Notes: generated from the letters alone by a model not told the origin. 6,774 nt of DNA from SLFT01 sp964493075 (GCA_964493075.1 CAZBNU010000223.1:1-6774), one strand, 5' to 3'. Counted from the first letter of the stretch, positions 1-6,178 are shown. Program-made: numbers and translations.

Positions 1-866
1 TCCCAAGACATGGCGTTGGCGGTGCCCATGGCGATGGCTCGGCGGGCGGTGGATTCGATGTCCATGCCTTGCGTAATGCCGAGGGCGAAGCCTGCCACGA
101 GTGCGTCACCGGAACCAACAGGATTGATTTCCTTGATGGTGGGCGGCTGCATGTGGAATTGGATGTCCTCGAAGGATACCAGTGCGCCTTCAGCGCCGAG
201 GGACAGCACCACGAGGGGAATGCCCATGCCGTGAAATCGGTTCACAGCGTCCCATTGTTCCGTGATGTTCGTGATGCTGCGCTGTAGCAGTTGTTCCGCT
301 TCTTCGACGTTCGGTTTGACCATGTAGGGCAGTGCTTTTAGCGCCCGTTCGAAGATTACGCCGTAAGCGTCCACAATGGTTTTCACGTCCGCTGCATGTG
401 CCAGTTGCACCACGTCGTGGTAGAAGTTGTCAAGGGTTGCATCCGGTGCGGAACCGTTCATGGTGATCAGGTCTATTTCCGGCAGTAGTTGTTCCACGAG
501 TTCAAGCGCTTTGCTGCATTCTTCCGGGGTAACACGCGAACCAGGCTCGAACAGTGCGGTCTGTCGGTGGACAGGTTCTTCCAGTACGGTGGTGATGGTG
601 CGGGTCATGTCCTGCACCCACACTGGAGCGCATCGCAGCCCGTCTTGTTGTTCCAGCATATCCACTACGTGCCTGCCGGTATGCCCGCCCACGAAAGGCA
701 TGGCAACCGTATCGCCTTCCATCGCTTTGATTGCCCGGGACACATTACAGCCCTTGCCGCCAGCGATACAGGTGTACCGGGGTGCCCGTATCTTCGCGCC
801 AGGCTGCAGTGTGTCGATGAACACTGTCTTGTCCACACAGGGGTTAGGCGTAATGGTAAGAATCAC
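1..866 (-). CDS. PfkB-family sugar-phosphate kinase (1-phosphofructokinase / 6-phosphofructokinase-2 / tagatose-6-phosphate kinase group), 3' end cut by window
   Basis: Cytoplasmic ATP-dependent kinase of the ribokinase/PfkB fold. The 288 complete codons visible begin V(M)ILTITPNPCVDKT, the usual start of the FruK/LacC/PfkB subgroup. PfkB signature 1 is at residues 35-44 (AGGKGCNVSR), KPN at 184-186, SLGAEGA at 222-228, and signature 2 NPVGSGDALVAGF at 248-260, where Asp254 is the expected catalytic base. Family members are about 305-320 residues, so roughly 20-30 C-terminal residues lie beyond the left edge. The start is GTG (866-864); it fits the family N-terminus exactly and has GGAG seven bases upstream. 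It lies 14 bases after the ROK kinase stop, so the two are almost surely co-transcribed. The family motifs indicate phosphorylation of a sugar phosphate rather than a free sugar. Which one (fructose-1-P, fructose-6-P or tagatose-6-P) cannot be read from the sequence; the adjacent hexokinase makes fructose-6-P attractive, as inference only. No PTS gene is visible that would argue for a FruK role. No frameshift seen. Confidence 0.93.
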   Translation of the reverse strand, partial: MILTITPNPCVDKTVFIDTLQPGAKIRAPRYTCIAGGKGCNVSRAIKAMEGDTVAMPFVGGHTGRHVVDMLEQQDGLRCAPVWVQDMTRTITTVLEEPVHRQTALFEPGSRVTPEECSKALELVEQLLPEIDLITMNGSAPDATLDNFYHDVVQLAHAADVKTIVDAYGVIFERALKALPYMVKPNVEEAEQLLQRSITNITEQWDAVNRFHGMGIPLVVLSLGAEGALVSFEDIQFHMQPPTIKEINPVGSGDALVAGFALGITQGMDIESTARRAIAMGTANAMSW

Positions 867-869
867 AAG

Positions 870-878
870 CCTTCTCCC
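870..878 (-). promoter_or_regulatory. Shine-Dalgarno of the PfkB-family kinase gene
   Basis: On the minus strand GGGAGAAGG lies in the 14-base gap between the ROK kinase stop (881-883) and the GTG at 866-864. GGAG is seven bases from the start codon. Together with the family-typical N-terminus ILTITPNP this decides the GTG start. The nearest in-frame ATG is at codon 49, inside the conserved PfkB domain. Confidence 0.8.
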
Positions 879-880
879 GG

Positions 881-1855
881 TCAGGCGTTATCTTCCTGAT
901 ACCGCGACAGGGCACATCCGGCACAACCCAGCACGCCGGAGTCTTCGCCCAGCCCGGCTGGCAGTATTTCACAGCGTTTTGCAGGTACTTCAAAAGCGTT
1001 CTTGCTCACTGTTTCCCGCACGGTGTCAAACAACATATCGCCCGCGTTAATCATGCCGCCGCACAAAATAATGCGTTCCGGATTCAGGGCATTTACCATG
1101 CTTGCTGCGCCGAGTCCGAGCCAGGTAGCCGTTTCCTTGAATACACGCGCCGCATAGGCATCGCCTGCCACAGCCGCTTTATTGATCATTTTTCCGGTCA
1201 GGTTTTCGGGGTCATTGCCGCACATTTCCTTCAGCGTTGTCTCGGCGGTGTCCCAGCCTTTTTTTGCCGTGCGCACCATACCGGTTACCGAAGCGTAGGC
1301 TTCGAGGCAACCACGGGAACCGCAGCCGCACAGGCGTCCGTCCCGCTGTATTTTCAGGTGTCCCAGTTCGGCGGCAGTGCCGTCAATGCCGCGCAGCAAC
1401 TGGTTGAATACCACGATGCCGCCACCCACACCCGTACCCAGCGTAAACACCACAATGCTTGACGCGCCCTGCCCGGCTCCCATCCAGTATTCGCCGTAAC
1501 AGGCCACATTGGCGTCGTTGTCAACATAGCAGGGAACGCCCAGCCGTGTTTTCATTTCCTCTGCTATAGGCACATTATGCCAGCCCGGCAGATTGGGCGG
1601 GTTGAAAACAACACCCGTCTGCCAGTTCATTGGCCCGGGAATTCCCATGCCTACGGCAAGTATATCCGACAAGGCAATATCCTTTTGTGCTGCCAGTTCC
1701 TTGACGGCGGTGGCCATCAGGTCCATAACGGCAACGGGGCCGGCATCGGCATTGGTGGGACGCGAATCCTTCGCAACCAGTTCTTTTGCTTCCGTAACTA
1801 TAGCGGTTTTAATATTTGTGCCGCCCAAATCAACCCCAACGATAAACTTGCTCAT
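881..1855 (-). CDS. ROK-family sugar kinase, probably glucokinase
   Basis: Cytoplasmic kinase of 324 residues, a normal ROK length, expected to convert glucose (or a related hexose) plus ATP to the 6-phosphate. Visible motifs in order: phosphate-binding DLGGTNIK (9-16); GMGIPGP (69-75); FNPPNLPGW (84-92), common in glucokinases; VDNDANVA (111-118) with the probable catalytic base Asp114; LGTGVGGG (139-146); ExGH substrate motif Glu163-His166; and the ROK zinc motif CGCGSRGCLE (176-185). Likely zinc ligands are His166, Cys176, Cys178 and Cys183, all intact. There is no N-terminal helix-turn-helix, so it is an enzyme rather than a NagC/XylR-type repressor. Its ATG overlaps the gltX stop in an ATGA arrangement, suggesting translational coupling. 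GGAG lies about ten bases upstream, inside gltX. Specificity for glucose over fructose, mannose or an N-acetylhexosamine is inferred from overall resemblance only; the ROK assignment itself is secure. Confidence 0.93.
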   Translation of the reverse strand: MSKFIVGVDLGGTNIKTAIVTEAKELVAKDSRPTNADAGPVAVMDLMATAVKELAAQKDIALSDILAVGMGIPGPMNWQTGVVFNPPNLPGWHNVPIAEEMKTRLGVPCYVDNDANVACYGEYWMGAGQGASSIVVFTLGTGVGGGIVVFNQLLRGIDGTAAELGHLKIQRDGRLCGCGSRGCLEAYASVTGMVRTAKKGWDTAETTLKEMCGNDPENLTGKMINKAAVAGDAYAARVFKETATWLGLGAASMVNALNPERIILCGGMINAGDMLFDTVRETVSKNAFEVPAKRCEILPAGLGEDSGVLGCAGCALSRYQEDNA

Positions 1856-3339
1856 TGCTGCATCTCTCCTGCCTGCTTTTGCGTGTATTCTAATGCCTGC
1901 TCCATGCGCGTCAACGCTTCTTCGCGCCCCAGGAGTTCCGTTAATTCATACATGCCGGGGCCCACCGTCTTTCCAGTAAGCGCTAGACGCGTCGAATTCA
2001 CCAGCGAACCGATTTTTATTTCTTCAGAAACCACCTGTTCATAACTTTCTTTAAGCGCGTCCCGTTTCCATATTTCTGTTTTACGCATGCAGTCTAGCGC
2101 GGTTTGAAGCCAGCACACGGATCCGGGTTTGCCAAAGAATTTGCGTGCGCCTTTTTCATCGTATTCTGTGGGTCGTATAAAGAAAAAGTCTGTGTATTGA
2201 ACAATATGATTCAGCGTAGGAATCTTTTCCTGGCAAATGGTCGCCACTTCAAGCAACCACTCATGGGAACGTGCATCTACATCCAGTCCGTTGTTGCGCA
2301 TGATGGGCAGAACACGTTCGCAAAGTTCTTCGGGGGTCAACATGCGAATGTGCTGGCCGTTCAACCAGTCCAGTTTTTTTCGGTCGAACCGCGCCGGTGA
2401 TTTTGTCAACCGTTTCAAGGTGAACAGTTTTTGCAGTTCTTCAAGGGTAAAAAATTCACGTCCTTCCTCCTCCGAAGTCCAGCCGAGAAGAGAAATATAA
2501 TTGATGAGCGTTTCAGGGAGGTAACCATCGGCACGCCAGTCAAGCACATTTGCCCCATGAAGGCGTTTGCTGTATTTCTTCCCATGCTCATCATGCACCA
2601 GCGGATGATGCGCAAACCGCGGCAATGGATAGCCAAGCGCATTAAAAAGCATGACGTGGCGACCGGCGTTGGTCAGGTGGTCATCACCCCGGATGATATG
2701 GGAGATTTTCATCAAGCCATCATCCACTACTACTGCCAGATGAAAAATCGCATCGCCATTGGTTTTCGCAATGATGAAATCATCATATTCTTTGTTGTTG
2801 AAACGAACAGTACCCTGAATAATGTCATCTACCACTGTTTCTCCTTCAGGGACACGAAACCGCACACTATAGGGCGCATCGCCTTTGGCGGCAATTTCTT
2901 CGGGAGTAAGGTTACGACATTTACCCGAGTATCGGGGCGGCCGTTTTTCGGCTGCCGCCTGCTCGCGCATGGCTTCAATTTCTTCCTTGGTGCAGAAGCA
3001 CTTGTAGGCTTTCCCCTCTTCAAGCAGACGCGCTACTTCGCGCCGATACACCTCGCGCCGTTGCGACTGACGGTAGGGACCGTATTCGCCCTTCTCCGGC
3101 TCATCCCCGAATTTTGGCCCTTCATCCCAGTCAATTCCCAGCCACTTGAAGCCCTCGCACATGGCGGCAACGTATTGTTCATCGGTGCGATCGGCATCCG
3201 TGTCTTCGAGACGCAGTATAAATGTGCCGCCCTGGCTGCGGGCAAAAAGCCAGTTATACAGGGCTGTTTTTGCTGTACCTATATGCAGAAAACCAGATGG
3301 AGAAGGCGCTATACGGCATCGAATCGGTGTATCACTCAT
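1852..3339 (-). CDS. gltX: Glutamyl-tRNA synthetase (class I)
   Basis: Ligates glutamate to tRNA-Glu in the cytoplasm, and to tRNA-Gln as well if the enzyme is non-discriminating. The 495-residue product has the usual length. Class I motif 1 is PSPSGFLHIGTA (12-23, HIGH-type loop at 19-22), followed by FILRLEDTDADRT (40-52). RGDDHLTNAGRH (217-228) matches the family's RGEDHLSNT-type block. The KMSKS loop is KYSKR (255-259). An intact C-terminal helical anticodon-binding region follows. A zinc-type insert is present with Cys114, Cys116, Tyr137 and Cys141. The frame stays open upstream to an ATG at 3489, but the added 50 residues do not resemble GluRS. ATG 3339 gives the canonical start MSDTPIRCRIAPSPSG and is preferred. 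Its Shine-Dalgarno is weak and distant (AAGGA, 14 bases upstream), so initiation may be modest. It is the first gene of an apparent operon with the ROK and PfkB kinases, and its stop overlaps the ROK start. Whether it mischarges tRNA-Gln cannot be judged from this window. Confidence 0.96.
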   Translation of the reverse strand: MSDTPIRCRIAPSPSGFLHIGTAKTALYNWLFARSQGGTFILRLEDTDADRTDEQYVAAMCEGFKWLGIDWDEGPKFGDEPEKGEYGPYRQSQRREVYRREVARLLEEGKAYKCFCTKEEIEAMREQAAAEKRPPRYSGKCRNLTPEEIAAKGDAPYSVRFRVPEGETVVDDIIQGTVRFNNKEYDDFIIAKTNGDAIFHLAVVVDDGLMKISHIIRGDDHLTNAGRHVMLFNALGYPLPRFAHHPLVHDEHGKKYSKRLHGANVLDWRADGYLPETLINYISLLGWTSEEEGREFFTLEELQKLFTLKRLTKSPARFDRKKLDWLNGQHIRMLTPEELCERVLPIMRNNGLDVDARSHEWLLEVATICQEKIPTLNHIVQYTDFFFIRPTEYDEKGARKFFGKPGSVCWLQTALDCMRKTEIWKRDALKESYEQVVSEEIKIGSLVNSTRLALTGKTVGPGMYELTELLGREEALTRMEQALEYTQKQAGEMQQ

Positions 3340-3479
3340 TGGAATAAACAGTTTCCTTTTCTTAAAGCATGATTTCCCCGCATCTTTTCCTGCCGGATAT
3401 GAGCAATCATTGATGACGATTATTTGAAATGCGGAAAAAAGTAGTATCGGGATTTTCGAGCCATCAGGCAGTATGAGAA

Positions 3480-3488
3480 ATAATACCA
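3480..3488 (-). promoter_or_regulatory. Possible extended -10 promoter element of the gltX operon
   Basis: On the minus strand TGG-TATTAT forms an extended -10 (TGn plus TATTAT, 5 of 6 to consensus) about 140 bases upstream of the gltX start, inside the 195-base gap after the prepilin gene. No good -35 sits 16-18 bases further upstream. This is the best candidate in the gap, but weak, and transcription could also read through from the prepilin gene. Confidence 0.3.
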
Positions 3489-3534
3489 TGCCCCCAAATG
3501 CAATTGATAATTTTTACCGTCAAAATGGCACAGA

Positions 3535-4494
3535 TCACGGAGAGGGCAATGAGGCAAATAGTACCAGGGGATCAGACCAGATGTAAGACCAGGTTGTACA
3601 AACTGGAAACTCATTGGGATAGCGTATGAAAGATACATGCCCGTCCATATACAGCACGTTGCCGCCACCGGGCACATGATTGAATATGGTGGATACTTCC
3701 GTTTCGCCGCCGGAAGTGCTGGAATAAACAATACTGGCGCCGGTCATATCATGCATAACGGCAAGGCTGCTTTGGGCTTGGGTGCTTGCGCCCGGATTAT
3801 TGATGTCGGTAATGAAAAAACGCTCAATGCCTTCCCGCAGCCGGTATACAGTTTTGGGGCCGAAGTCCTCATGCTCAAAGGTGATATCCTTCTCCCATTC
3901 CTCTGGCAACACAGGTGGCATCACCATGTCGAGGAGCGACTGAACAATACTGGTAAGGGCGACCGTGGATGCCCAACTCGACGTATCTTCCAAATCAGTG
4001 GTGTTTAAATAACTCTGGTAGGGGTCGCGCAGGTATATTTCAGGTTGAATAGCCCACCCGTAGTAGTTGTAGGAAATATTGTAAAACCGGCACGGCACAA
4101 GATGCTCATTAGGGTCAGAATTAAAATTAAATTCGCCCTGTGTCGTGACTTTCTCGATGTCCGGATCAGAGGGACATAACAGAACGTTTACATCATTGAG
4201 ATATTCTGGGTAGATGGCCGGACCGTCCGGGATAAATAATACGGCAACCTGTCCGATTTCTAAATCACGGCAGTCGCTTCCTTTTTTGCGCCGCAATGGC
4301 GGGAAACGCTCTCCAGAGGATTCGCCGCTGTACATTTTTAGTACCAAGCCCAATTGCTTGAGGTTGTTGGCGCAGGACGACCGGCGTGCTGCCTCACGGG
4401 CGCGTGCCAGTGCGGGCAGGAGTATGGCTGCCAAAATGCCAATGATGGCAATGACGACCAGCAGTTCAATCAGCGTAAATCCCCGCTTTTTCAT
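3535..4494 (-). CDS. Type IV prepilin-like protein with N-terminal methylation motif and H-X10-DG tail (DUF1559-like)
   Basis: 319 residues. The N-terminus MKKRG|FTLIELLVVIAIIGILAAIL is a textbook class III (type IV pilin/pseudopilin) signal: short basic leader, prepilin peptidase cleavage expected after Gly5, Phe6 as mature residue 1, Glu10 as the conserved Glu5 of the mature protein, and a hydrophobic helix to about residue 28. The helix continues as RAREAARRSSCANNLKQLGL (31-50), with Cys41 in the CxNNLKQLG context typical of the DUF1559-like proteins of Planctomycetota, Verrucomicrobiota and related phyla. Further marks are CPSD (107-110), RFFITDINNPGA (225-236) and a C-terminal HVPGGGNVLYMDGHVSFIRYP block (from 273). 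His273 and Asp284-Gly285 there correspond to the prepilin-associated 'H-X9-DG' tail, with ten residues between. The product should be inserted in the inner membrane and then sit in a pseudopilus or at the surface; its precise role is unknown. It stands alone, with no secretion or pilus assembly gene nearby, which is common for these multi-copy families. Shine-Dalgarno AAAGGAG lies five bases before the ATG. Confidence 0.92.
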   Translation of the reverse strand: MKKRGFTLIELLVVIAIIGILAAILLPALARAREAARRSSCANNLKQLGLVLKMYSGESSGERFPPLRRKKGSDCRDLEIGQVAVLFIPDGPAIYPEYLNDVNVLLCPSDPDIEKVTTQGEFNFNSDPNEHLVPCRFYNISYNYYGWAIQPEIYLRDPYQSYLNTTDLEDTSSWASTVALTSIVQSLLDMVMPPVLPEEWEKDITFEHEDFGPKTVYRLREGIERFFITDINNPGASTQAQSSLAVMHDMTGASIVYSSTSGGETEVSTIFNHVPGGGNVLYMDGHVSFIRYPNEFPVCTTWSYIWSDPLVLFASLPSP

Positions 4495-4508
4495 GTGTGC
4501 TCCTTTCG

Positions 4509-4529
4509 TTCAGGAAGGGCTCTTCTGAA
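4509..4529 (-). promoter_or_regulatory. Inverted repeat in the prepilin mRNA leader
   Basis: The 21-base segment reads TTCAG-AAGAGCCCTTC-CTGAA on the minus strand. It can fold into an eight-base-pair hairpin (TTCA plus GAAG stem, AGCC loop, one bulged C). It lies between the predicted -10 and the Shine-Dalgarno and has no following U-run, so it is more likely a leader or stability structure than a terminator. The base pairing is directly visible; the function is unknown. Confidence 0.4.
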
Positions 4530-4545
4530 CCAGTGCAGCCTCCAT

Positions 4546-4577
4546 ATTATAGTGTATTATTCCTGAATGATCGTCAA
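4546..4577 (-). promoter_or_regulatory. Putative promoter of the prepilin gene
   Basis: On the minus strand a perfect -10 TATAAT occupies 4551-4546. The only good -35, TTGACG (5 of 6), is at 4577-4572 with a 20-base spacer, longer than the sigma-70 optimum of 17. Transcription would begin near 4539, giving a leader of about 45 bases. The long spacer suggests either activator dependence or that the -10 works without this -35. Confidence 0.55.
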
Positions 4578-4593
4578 TTCAAAAGGGGAATTG
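4575..4593. repeat. Inverted repeat overlapping the prepilin promoter -35
   Basis: Perfect six-base arms CAATTC and GAATTG are separated by seven bases. One arm shares three bases with the predicted -35 hexamer of the prepilin gene, so it could be an operator. Alternatively it may be chance in an A+T-rich gap or an accessory hairpin behind the gltA terminator. Confidence 0.35.
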
Positions 4594-4605
4594 CAAGTTT
4601 TTATA

Positions 4606-4649
4606 TTCAAAGAAATCCTGCATCACACGGGTAACGGAGATGCAGGATT
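4606..4649 (-). terminator. Rho-independent terminator of gltA
   Basis: On the minus strand AATCCTGCATC (4649-4639) and GATGCAGGATT (4624-4614) form a perfect eleven-base-pair stem with a 14-base loop, 25 bases after the gltA stop. It is followed by TTCTTT, a short U-rich run. The plus-strand side has no U-run, so the terminator serves gltA rather than anything on the other strand. Confidence 0.8.
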
Positions 4650-4673
4650 ATGAGTAGTAGTTTGCTTTGTCCA

Positions 4674-5945
4674 TCAGGCTTCAGGATTGTAGTGCCTGAG
4701 TTTTTCGCCGATGTAAACCTGGCGTGGACGCTGGATGCGCAAATCCGGATCATCATGATTTTCCAAAAAATGGGCAATCCATCCAGGCATGCGACCTATG
4801 GCGAAGAGCACGGTGAACATTTCCTGGGGGATGCCAAGGGCGCGATAGAGAATGCCGCTGTAGAAGTCCACGTTCGGATAGAGTTTCCGCTCAATAAAGA
4901 ACTCATCTTTCAGCGCCACTTCTTCAAGATTTTTGGCAACCTCGAGCAGGGGATCATGAATGCCCATCTCCGTCAATAGATTATCCACAGCAGTCTTTAG
5001 TATTTTGGCGCGCGGATCGAAATTGCGGTAAACTCGATGGCCGAACCCCATGAGTTTGAAAGGGTCATCCTTTTTCTTGGCAAGATTGACATACTTCATG
5101 TAGTCGGCATTGTCATCGGCTATCCGGTGCAGCATGCTGAGTACCGCTTCGTTTGCGCCGCCGTGCAACCTTCCCCAGAGCGCGTTGATACCAGCGGAAA
5201 CAGACGCATAAATGTTTGACTGGGTACTGGATACCATGCGCACAGTGGAGGTGCTGCAATTCTGTTCGTGGTCCATGTGAAGAATGAGAAGCATGTCCAA
5301 GGCGTTTTCCATCACCTTGGGCACCACGTATTCCTCGGCAGGTGTGGCAAACATCATGCGCAGGAAATTGGCGGCATAACTGTGATCTGTGCGCGGATAA
5401 ATGTAGGGCAAACCAACAGATTTCCGATAAGAAAAAGCCGCAATGGTTTTTACCTGACCAATAAGACGCTGAACGTTAAGGTTGATATGCTCTTCATCGT
5501 TTGCGTCATAAGGGTAGAAGGAAGACATGGAAGAAACCATCGAACCAAGAATATTCATGGGGTGTGCTGTCGTGTTGAAGTTGTCAAAAAAATTAACCTG
5601 GCTGGCGTGAACAAAACTGTTCAAGGTCAGTTGTTTGCGCCATTCTGCAAATTCGTCTTCCGTGGGAAGGCGACCATAAATTAAAAGATAAGCAGCTGCG
5701 GAAAAACGAACTTTACCGGCCAACTCTTCAATCGGATAGCCACGATAGCGAAGAATTCCTTTGTCGCCGTCAATGTAGGTTATGGCGCTTCTACACGCGC
5801 CCGTATTGGCAAAGCCTGGATCAAAGGTCACAACCCCAGCAGTATCGCGCAATTTTCGTATGTCAATGGCAACTTCATTTTCAACTCCCGTGATGACGGG
5901 CAATTCATATTCTTTGCCACCGATTATCAACTTGGCATTATCCAT
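4674..5945 (-). CDS. gltA: Citrate synthase, type II (hexameric, E. coli-like)
   Basis: Condenses acetyl-CoA with oxaloacetate to citrate, the entry step of the TCA cycle, in the cytoplasm. The 423-residue length and the N-terminal beta-rich region (residues 1-45, AKLIIGGKEYELPVITG) match the E. coli-type enzyme and argue against the shorter 2-methylcitrate synthases (about 375-390 residues). Active-site blocks are intact: DHEQNCSTSTVR (225-236, His226), LHGGANEA (260-267, catalytic His261), MGFGHRVYRNFDPRA (299-313, His303), PNVDFYSG (357-364, catalytic Asp360) and the phosphate/carboxylate-binding GRMPGWIAH (384-392) and RIQRPRQVYIG (403-413) segments. The start ATG 5945 has AAAGGAG six bases upstream and a typical N-terminus. 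The gene is monocistronic by layout, with its own promoter and long leader upstream and a hairpin terminator downstream. NADH inhibition is known for this type in some bacteria, but I cannot confirm the allosteric residues here. Confidence 0.97.
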   Translation of the reverse strand: MDNAKLIIGGKEYELPVITGVENEVAIDIRKLRDTAGVVTFDPGFANTGACRSAITYIDGDKGILRYRGYPIEELAGKVRFSAAAYLLIYGRLPTEDEFAEWRKQLTLNSFVHASQVNFFDNFNTTAHPMNILGSMVSSMSSFYPYDANDEEHINLNVQRLIGQVKTIAAFSYRKSVGLPYIYPRTDHSYAANFLRMMFATPAEEYVVPKVMENALDMLLILHMDHEQNCSTSTVRMVSSTQSNIYASVSAGINALWGRLHGGANEAVLSMLHRIADDNADYMKYVNLAKKKDDPFKLMGFGHRVYRNFDPRAKILKTAVDNLLTEMGIHDPLLEVAKNLEEVALKDEFFIERKLYPNVDFYSGILYRALGIPQEMFTVLFAIGRMPGWIAHFLENHDDPDLRIQRPRQVYIGEKLRHYNPEA

Positions 5946-5993
5946 GGGGAACTCCTTTTTTTCATGTTACCTGTGGGTGGATGCAGCTATATC

Positions 5994-6014
5994 AGTTCTT
6001 TACTCTTAAGAACT
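5994..6014. promoter_or_regulatory. Inverted repeat in the gltA leader
   Basis: Perfect seven-base arms AGTTCTT and AAGAACT are separated by seven bases, 49 bases upstream of the gltA start codon. It lies downstream of the predicted transcription start, so it could be an mRNA hairpin or a DNA operator. It has no U-run and is not a terminator. Confidence 0.45.
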
Positions 6015-6018
6015 CGCA

Positions 6019-6050
6019 GCTACAGAAACATGCTACAGAAAGCGCTACAG
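6019..6050. repeat. Three direct repeats (CTGTAGC on minus strand) in the gltA leader
   Basis: GCTACAG occurs at 6019-6025, 6032-6038 and 6044-6050 on the plus strand, with start-to-start spacing of 13 and 12 bases. The first two copies extend to a ten-base identity (GCTACAGAAA). They lie about 75-105 bases upstream of the gltA start codon and about 25-55 bases downstream of the predicted transcription start. The spacing, near but above one helical turn, suits a binding array, but there is no direct evidence for a bound factor. Confidence 0.6.
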
Positions 6051-6080
6051 CCCAAAGCACTCTATAGTCACAGCGAATCT

Positions 6081-6110
6081 AGTATAGCCGATAAGGCACG
6101 TTAATATCAA
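6081..6110 (-). promoter_or_regulatory. Putative sigma-70-type promoter of gltA
   Basis: On the minus strand TTGATA (6110-6105, 5 of 6) and TATACT (6086-6081, 5 of 6) are separated by 18 bases. Predicted transcription start is near 6074, giving a leader of roughly 130 bases before gltA that holds the CTGTAGC repeats and the AGTTCTT inverted repeat. This is the best match to the promoter consensus in the 251-base gap between yqeY and gltA. Confidence 0.65.
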
Positions 6111-6178
6111 GGCTACACAAATAGCGCAGTATATTCACATGCAGTTACTAGTTGGAGCATCAATATATTTTTCTCCAC

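Noticed and set aside
427..1050. Plus-strand open frame of 207 codons
   Set aside because: It runs antisense through the pfkB start and the end of the ROK kinase gene, and its composition (Ser/Arg/Cys-rich) is typical of a shadow frame.
881..1855. ROK-family transcriptional repressor
   Set aside because: The protein begins directly at the ATP-binding DLGGTN motif with no N-terminal DNA-binding domain, and all catalytic residues are present.
2431..3372. Long open frame on the plus strand (313 codons) opposite gltX
   Set aside because: It lies antisense to an unambiguous GluRS, has no family resemblance and no Shine-Dalgarno worth noting. Its openness follows from the codon use of gltX.
3340..3489. 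Fifty-codon N-terminal extension of GltX from ATG 3489
   Set aside because: The extra residues are not GluRS-like, while the protein from ATG 3339 starts exactly as the family does, a few residues before the PSPSG motif.
3420..3731. Minus-strand frame of 103 codons overlapping the end of the prepilin gene
   Set aside because: It overlaps the conserved DGH tail of the prepilin in another frame and continues into the gap, with no recognisable domain.
3341..3731. Repeated word TGGAATAAACA near 3340 and 3720
   Set aside because: Only eleven bases, two copies, one inside a coding region, no shared context; best explained by chance.
4674..5945. 2-methylcitrate synthase as an alternative for the citrate synthase
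   Set aside because: The length and the N-terminal beta domain fit the type II citrate synthase, and there is no prp-type neighbour.
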